A stretch of 64,000 nucleotides of DNA from Panopea generosa (lineage: Eukaryota; Mollusca; Bivalvia; Adapedonta; Hiatellidae). The stretch covers positions 18,500,680 to 18,564,679 of the forward strand of contig CM055901.1 of NCBI GenBank assembly GCA_029582155.1, given 5' to 3'. The notes under the pieces are model-generated. The model did no database searches and was not told the DNA's origin. It saw only the letters and a list, made by a program, of their open reading frames with translations. Shown one piece after another: positions 61,701 to 64,000 of this stretch (positions are counted from its first letter, which is position 1; every line of letters begins with the position of its first letter). Position numbers and translations under genes: made by a program.

Positions 61701-62317
61701 TATATGTGCATCTTTGACGTAGTATAGACATTTTTTAAAATATTGCTATTGTTCAAAGTATACAATGTTACTATGTTGTGACAAGTATACTGGTCAGACC
61801 TAATACCGCGAGTCTAAATTTTTTCAACCATGTAAAGAATGGCGTCAATAATAAACAGTAATAAGGTTACACAAGTATGCTGAGCAATAAACAATTGCCG
61901 ATACAAAATGCAAGCAAATACCGACGCTAACGGAAGTTGGAGCTTTGCGCATGTCTTACCAGTTTGTTTTTATACGGGCATTCGCGGTAATAGGTATATT
62001 GCGGTATTAGGTATACTGTATATACATTTGATGCTGTATTTTTTTCTTTAGTCTATCGCTTGTAAATATTGATTTAAAGAGCGAGGTTGGGCACACGAGT
62101 AATCAAGTTTAAGCCTTTCGGTGGCGTGTTGTGCTATTGAGCTTCTAAAACGGCGACATTTGGAAACATCTTAATTAATGCAGGCAAGAGAAGCGGAGGA
62201 TTTTTCAGTAATATCTGAGGCTGCTGTTCCAATCATTATCTTTAATGACAATCCAATATGTTATGCGTGTATTAACATCTTACCCGTCATATGCCTTCCA
62301 GATGTCGGGATGCATAC
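43796..62317 (-). CDS. Ectonucleotide pyrophosphatase/phosphodiesterase, ENPP1/3-type (14 exons, 5' end outside or unfound)
   Basis: Minus-strand exons from 62317 down to the stop at 43796, about 600 codons, each flanked by AG/GT with matching phases. ENPP ectoenzymes hydrolyse extracellular nucleotides through a two-zinc site. Visible metal ligands are Asp and His in FDEPDLAGHKHGP, Asp-His in IIADHGM, and His in CWGGNHGFDN. The catalytic Thr and first Asp would be on exons not found here. After PNNGTAGSLNHIL come the linker and the nuclease-like domain (ISSPMWISRT, INVVVGPVFD, SHFYVILTRC, ARVRDVELITGLNFF), present in ENPP1-3 but absent from ENPP4-7. The Ca-binding loop reads DHNHDSLPD where vertebrates have a DxDxDG type, keeping three likely ligands. 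The Cys-rich part of the lasso linker is lost. Introns hold two minisatellites and a nested GPCR. Confidence 0.9.
44040..44130 (+). repeat. SINE family 1 fragment
   Basis: 'gtgagaaagtttgccagtta' and 'cttgtggaagaacg' resemble the body of the family. Confidence 0.4.
44756..44891 (-). CDS. ENPP exon (nuclease-like domain, SHFYVILTRC)
   Basis: Acceptor TTTACAG, donor AAG|GTACTG. Encodes NETLASHFYVILTRCQESGY and, after a short linker, TTNAYILPNSAVV, matching vertebrate 'PTHFFIVLTSC' and 'SAYILPHRP'. The HRP motif is replaced by NSA. Phase 0 end joins TFEEYLL. Confidence 0.9.
45600..45770 (-). repeat. SINE family 2 copy in an ENPP intron
   Basis: Plus-strand 'ttgcgaacaaaagttc', 'cttgggtagaaccagga', 'gggtcgagcaggggatcgaa'. 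Only about 45 bp from the exon at 45815. Confidence 0.6.
45815..45947 (-). CDS. ENPP exon (GPVFD and calcium-loop region)
   Basis: Acceptor TTTCTTCCCATCAG, donor GG|GTGACA. Encodes TWTPLQNHIRDRVNKHTKIN, then VVVGPVFDHNHDSLPDRI. Corresponds to vertebrate '[20 protein letters not shown]'. Confidence 0.95.
46500..46565. repeat. (TA)n microsatellite
   Basis: Long uninterrupted TA run in an ENPP intron. Confidence 0.95.
46731..46898 (-). CDS. ENPP exon (nuclease-like domain, middle)
   Basis: Donor ACG|GTAAGT. Acceptor AAAAG is weak; an alternative AG three bases further in keeps the frame. Encodes AKCHLNLYTHTVMKYCTTGA, then VSPLLHYVSTNYMKMSESFI. The next exon continues NATWTPLQNHI. The end aligns with vertebrate 'LLTSNIVPMYQSFQVIW'. 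Confidence 0.75.
46975..47165 (-). repeat. SINE family 2 copy in an ENPP intron
   Basis: Plus-strand 'ttcctgggtataaccagtac', 'aagtgtcttgctcaaag' and 'ggaggatcaaacccaagg' with a complete inverse tRNA-like head up to 'accatgcgctccacgtac'. Confidence 0.65.
47279..47399 (-). CDS. ENPP exon (nuclease-like domain, CILPDPRV)
   Basis: Acceptor TTTACAG, donor ACG|GTAAAA. Encodes SGTTATGCILPDPRVKPNIY and then GYCGSNSSERWTALFRD. Aligns with vertebrate 'NCLYQDLRIPLSPVHKC'. Ends in phase 1. Confidence 0.8.
47515..47605 (-). repeat. SINE family 2 fragment
   Basis: 'cttccagggtagaaccgtca' and a truncated tRNA-like end. Confidence 0.45.
48413..48616 (-). CDS. ENPP exon (start of the nuclease-like domain)
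   Basis: Acceptor GAATTGCAG, donor CAG|GTCAGA. Encodes IHDVYNSLISTANSSV, EHAPLGIPMIDTNSD, FLLQQPGYIAGYNDDISSPM and WISRTMSSSQ. Aligns with vertebrate 'PYGRPRIL', 'CLLQQQQFLTGYSLDLLMPLW'. 204 nt, phase 0 at both ends. Confidence 0.95.
48740..49085. repeat. 52-bp tandem repeat next to the 84-bp array
   Basis: 'tgactttaacctaaaaagttt', then 'ataatcaaaattaccttg', 'tatttataaaa' repeats with exact 52-bp spacing at 48843, 48895, 48947 and 48999. About six diverged units. Confidence 0.8.
49085..51895. repeat. 84-bp minisatellite, about 33 copies, in an ENPP intron
   Basis: The unit contains 'aatgtaacattatagaatat', 'ttaatgaacttatacc', 'aatactgtgtataatgac' and 'aatggcaatacattta', then 'gtttatata'. Neighbouring copies are exactly 84 bp apart (for example 49264 and 49348). 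It fills most of the 3.4-kb intron between 48616 and 52058. Confidence 0.95.
52058..52209 (-). CDS. ENPP exon (end of the catalytic domain and linker)
   Basis: Acceptor TTTGCAG, donor TAT|GTAAGG. Encodes VLNITASPNNGTAGSLNHIL, the conserved ENPP 'PAPNNGTHGSLNHLL', then a polar linker (RTQQMNHTDSYRNSST) that lacks the cysteines of the vertebrate lasso loop. Confidence 0.95.
52411..52486. repeat. 25-bp direct repeat, three copies, spanning an ENPP splice donor
   Basis: 'ctgcaaacatattgtaaatt' occurs at 52411, 52436 and 52461 with 25-bp spacing. On the minus strand the first copy is the exon end and its donor (TTTGCAG|GTAC), the next lacks GT (GCAGATAT) and the third again carries one (GCAAGTAC). 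Confidence 0.85.
52465..52552 (-). CDS. ENPP exon (ALFLAYGPAF)
   Basis: Acceptor CCTTCAG, donor GCAG|GTAC. Encodes ALFLAYGPAFKWNVTVEPFE, then NIELYNMFA, matching vertebrate 'QALFIGYGPAFKHG...FENIEVYNLMC'. Confidence 0.95.
53090..53153 (-). CDS. ENPP exon (metal-binding GGNHGFDN)
   Basis: Acceptor ATTCAG, donor GAG|GTAAAT. Encodes SYIKTCWGGNHGFDNIDKSM and E. His in NHG is the third-site zinc ligand of the family; the usual preceding Asp or Phe is Asn here. Confidence 0.95.
53190..55170. repeat. 57-bp minisatellite, about 34 copies, in an ENPP intron
   Basis: Unit 'tgtccaataggagacgcagt', 'attcaaaggacagcatcacc', 'acaatactacaaataaa'. A second variant has 'gcaccgctcaaacgacagc'. The length is 19 codons, so frames persist along the array: CPIGDAVFKGQHHHNTTNI and SNRRRSIQRTASPQHYKYM on plus, VVVMLSFEYCVSYWTYICS on minus. 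These give ORFs up to 250 codons. It lies wholly between splice-bounded ENPP exons, so I treat it as intronic repeat rather than a gene. Confidence 0.95.
55795..56010 (+). repeat. SINE family 1 copy in an ENPP intron
   Basis: Head with 'tggtcgtaagttcaaatacc', body 'cgaaggacggtggttctg', 'cagattcattctgagaac', tail 'tgccatatataaccagaaat'. It ends about 15 bp from the exon at 56025. Confidence 0.65.
56025..56178 (-). CDS. ENPP exon (LPVRHHYTNNDRI)
   Basis: Acceptor TTTCATATTTAAG, donor AAG|GTAAAT. Encodes STADLFANLTC, then SPHMNVYRKSSLPVRHHYT and NNDRIDDFLLDMESGWLVT, matching family 'HPNMTVYKKEDIPERFHY.NN.RI'. Phase 2 end completes an Arg with the next exon. Confidence 0.95.
56577..56741 (-). 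CDS. ENPP exon (DHG|MEDVSC)
   Basis: Acceptor ATTGCAG, donor CCGG|GTTAGT. Encodes MEDVSCKQLVKLKYDVDYDY, then VWEGAFGRIANTYIYNST. Corresponds to vertebrate 'MEQGSCKK...GPAARL'. Confidence 0.95.
57447..57555 (-). CDS. ENPP exon (IIADHG metal site)
   Basis: Acceptor GTTACAG, donor ACG|GTACGT. Encodes IGAALEKVDETIAQLMNGL, then HNCVNLVIIADHG. Asp-His of the DHG motif are zinc ligands. Confidence 0.95.
58020..58370. repeat. Dispersed repeat with 'caggtgagc' ends
   Basis: 'ctcacctgagcccaaggctc', 'acaggtgagcttttgtgatc' near the start and 'ggtcactcaggtgagcgata' at the end. The sequence 'gcctggtgtccgtcgtccg' is a pattern I associate with bivalve dispersed repeats. Confidence 0.55.
58651..58720. repeat. 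(GT)n microsatellite
   Basis: About 35 GT units with one interruption. The 115-codon ORF over it is an artefact. Confidence 0.95.
58845..58935. repeat. (ATT/ATC/AAT)n microsatellite
   Basis: Impure trinucleotide run of ATT and ATC triplets, ending in AAT repeats. Confidence 0.85.
59686..60768 (+). CDS. Class A (rhodopsin-like) GPCR, FMRFamide-receptor-like orphan, intronless, nested in an ENPP intron
   Basis: 360 aa; start context AAACATGG is good. Seven hydrophobic segments. TM1 has GN (Asn35), TM2 LRALAIADILV (Asp63), TM3 ends LERY (Arg123) and AVKYP. TM5 has Pro207, TM6 CNFP (Cys256, Pro259) in place of CWxP, and TM7 is NSCMNFLVY (Asn311-Phe312 to Tyr315) in place of NPxxY, followed by a basic helix 8 (GTRFRKELKR). 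The TM7 and TM6 forms are those of FMRFamide/peptide-type receptors of invertebrates. The usual TM3 Cys (position 98 here) is Glu, although the loop-2 Cys192 is kept, so the canonical disulfide seems missing. It acts in the plasma membrane; ligand unknown. It lies antisense inside the ENPP intron 57556-61385. No intron is seen in the coding part. Confidence 0.9.
   Translation: MASTDEGMLDFQSDLRRIGEGYLMFVICVVGVFGNLLAFVTFSAKSVRKSTTSIYLRALAIADILVLLTAVFRYKTYKLFLNDEDEIDSVFYFDAYVEVYIEPLHWTALGSSSFITIALSLERYLAVKYPLLIKRSCSVTIVLLCILTVVAVAAVITLPNFTSYTITKFHFLGIDVAVATLTKMGETTLYPCTYHNYIVPILWYIIPAILLSVLNILLSVHVQKSTRIRVGLPHVSNPNRKLTLLIIFIVSAYILCNFPKCVFMFYKLIHEMSDQNECIQNTNKINSPDTKAYLVIEVITELLNVLNSCMNFLVYCLVGTRFRKELKRTITCQWGKKTESWTFPTNQQSSVINKDSGISA
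61386..61527 (-). CDS. ENPP exon (FDEPDLAGH metal site)
   Basis: Acceptor TCTTTAG, donor GAA|GTATTG. Encodes SVSYSSRVDTVLSWMALPDG, then RPDFITLYFDEPDLAGHKHG. The Asp and His of EPDxxGH are zinc ligands. Confidence 0.95.
62284..62317 (-). CDS. ENPP micro-exon (34 nt), first recognised exon
   Basis: Acceptor ATTTCAG, donor GG|GTAAGA. Encodes MHPDIWKAYD and splits a Gly with the next exon, matching family 'G.FPDIYKMYNGSV'. Starts in phase 1, so an upstream exon must exist. Confidence 0.85.
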
Positions 62318-62329
62318 CTGAAATGAAAG

Positions 62330-62796
62330 AACAAGTTAAACAAAATGAAACCATGTTAAAATATTGTATCGAATGTTATTTGAATACATTATATGGAGTG
62401 AGTACTTTGTTCGTTCATCTTAAGAGGTGGTATTCACCAGCCATTCTTGAACTCAAGAATGAATTTTGAAAAACACACTTAGAGACCATTTTTAAGACCA
62501 AAATTTGCATGTAGGGACACCTAATATAAAGTCAAATAAACTCTCACAATTATTTTATCTGTCATGGTAATCTAGATATTTAAGTGTCTAAGAATATTTT
62601 CAAGAGTTATTTGTGAATACGACCCCCGAACACCTGATAGACGAGGGACAGAAGAGCGAAATTGGGTGTACCAGTAAACTAGGTTTAAGCTACACAACAG
62701 CGGTTCTAAGACCAATCGTTTCAATGCAGAGGCCGCTGATGTTTCTTCTGTATGGTTGTATTATGAATAGCACATTTATATCGATTTATATTTCAT

Positions 62797-62847
<51 letters not shown>

Positions 62848-64000
62848 ATACAGGCCATATTACAAAAACGTGCAAGCTCAAACAAAATGAAGTTGTATAT
62901 TATGTACACCTTGTATTGGAACATCGGATCCAGGCCAGAAAAATGCTGAAGTATTTAAGCCTTGTTTCTTAGCGGTCAACCAGATCTGGAATTGAAACAG
63001 AAATATATATATATATAGTAAAATGTATACTGTGCATATAATGTTGAAAATCAATTGTTATGTCCACAAACTGTCACTTATTGTATCTAGATTATATATG
63101 GCTTAACAAAACTAACACTACAAGATCACAAGGTTTCAGTGTATTGTGGTGACTGTTGTTTTACCGTTCCACTGTGACGGCCAGTGTTGTCATTACTTCT
63201 GTACATCCGATATTTTATATAATGAAAAGTTTGTGCAGTTATTGCGCTTGCGCTGTTGTCATTTGAATATCACGTTTGCTGTTGGACATGCATTTTTTTA
63301 TATTTAGTTCAAACTTAAATTTTCTGAACCTAAACTACATTTAACGAAAGAAAGTTATAATCGGTAACCTGGATTTATTGATATTTCGTCAACACTAGTT
63401 TGTAAATTTCATATTTTGATATATATTGAACAAATTCATTGGGCATATTTTCAGAAAAATGCATTTAAATTCAGACAGAAATAAACAAAATCAAAATGCA
63501 CTCTTCGGGTGATACATTTCAAAACGTTCTATACGTTTATTGCTATATTAATTTAAATGAAATTTCCAGACAATAGGCTCAATGATTTGTTCATTTGATT
63601 GTATATCAATTATAAAATGTACACATAAGTTGAGGAAATATTAGTAAATCAAGGTGACCGGTGATTAATTCTGTTGGTCATATTTGTTCTTGACTAAACA
63701 CCACAATCCTTTAAATTAAACGAACAGTTTTGTTATATGTTATCTTACATCATGATAAAAATCAGTATGGTTGCAGGTAAGAATAGGTCCACATTCGATA
63801 TCTGCAGAGGGTAGGAATCCTCCATATGGGTATCATGTCCAGTATAGTATTTCTTGTCATTTACATTACTGTGGTTAGATTATAAACTCCTATGTGGTTT
63901 CCATAGTGTCAAAGGAGTGATGGCAAGAATATGAACACGTTATATCAAGCATGTTATAAGATTCAACTGATTGAATGATAGGATTTGCTGAAATTCTGCA
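62330..64000. other. ENPP intron or 5' region, no exon recognised
   Basis: I searched the minus strand for the 'GEPIW...WPGS' and 'TKT..NH..LVTG' segments expected upstream and did not find them. Contains a (CT)n run and AT-rich sequence. Confidence 0.4.
62799..62845. repeat. (CT)n microsatellite
   Basis: Uninterrupted CT run of about 23 units. Confidence 0.95.

Noticed and set aside
62613-62972. 119-codon ORF
   Set aside because: Half is a (CT)n run (Ser-Leu repeat); no motif outside it.
63780-63870. Possible additional ENPP exon on the minus strand
   Set aside because: A splice-like CAG and some open frame exist, but the peptide (YYTGHDTHMEDSYPL) does not match the expected ENPP segment and the phase could not be confirmed.

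Overview
This is eukaryotic nuclear DNA, AT-rich and crowded with repeats. Coding sequence sits in short exons flanked by GT/AG introns. SINEs, DNA transposons, retroelement relics and minisatellites fill the rest. The two spliced genes are animal genes. Their divergence, the style of the repeats and a lophotrochozoan-looking peptide GPCR suggest a mollusc, probably a bivalve. The organism is inferred, not proven.

Layout. (1) 1-29.4 kb holds no intact host gene that I can recognise. It begins with a decayed DIRS/tyrosine-recombinase-type retroelement on the minus strand, then a 5S-rRNA-like repeat, LINE endonuclease relics and a frameshifted ORF. From about 6.2 kb a diverged segment recurs as five full or partial copies (about 6.2-11.9, 12.06-15.2, 16.1-20.2, 22.5-23.2 and 26.8-28.8 kb). 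A 70-bp motif is a minisatellite in the first and last copies and a single monomer in two others. A 1.76-kb terminal-inverted-repeat transposon has jumped into a SINE at 10.0 kb. A 5'-truncated LINE with an open reverse transcriptase frame lies at 25.0-26.57 kb, and its 3' end is folded back as an inverted repeat that includes a tRNA-like sequence. (2) 29.5-37.7 kb, plus strand: a complete seven-exon gene for the V-ATPase proteolipid subunit c'' (ATP6V0B type, 218 aa). (3) 37.7-43.8 kb: 3' UTR and a repeat-rich convergent intergenic region. (4) 43.8-62.3 kb, minus strand: fourteen phase-compatible exons (about 600 codons) of an ectonucleotide pyrophosphatase/phosphodiesterase of the ENPP1/3 type, comprising the C-terminal part of the catalytic domain and the nuclease-like domain. 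Its 5' exons lie beyond 64 kb or were not recognised. Two ENPP introns are swollen by minisatellites (52- and 84-bp units; 57-bp units). A third intron contains an apparently intronless class A GPCR gene on the opposite strand (59.69-60.77 kb).

The genes do not form an operon or an obvious pathway. The V-ATPase subunit acts in the proton channel of acidic organelles, the ENPP is a predicted secreted or membrane ectoenzyme, and the GPCR is an orphan, FMRFamide-receptor-like protein. The points of most interest are the nested opposite-strand GPCR, the intronic arrays (one open in several frames), a duplicated in-frame V-ATPase exon, a triplicated ENPP splice donor, the differential minisatellite amplification across duplicated segments, and the nested and fold-back transposon structures.
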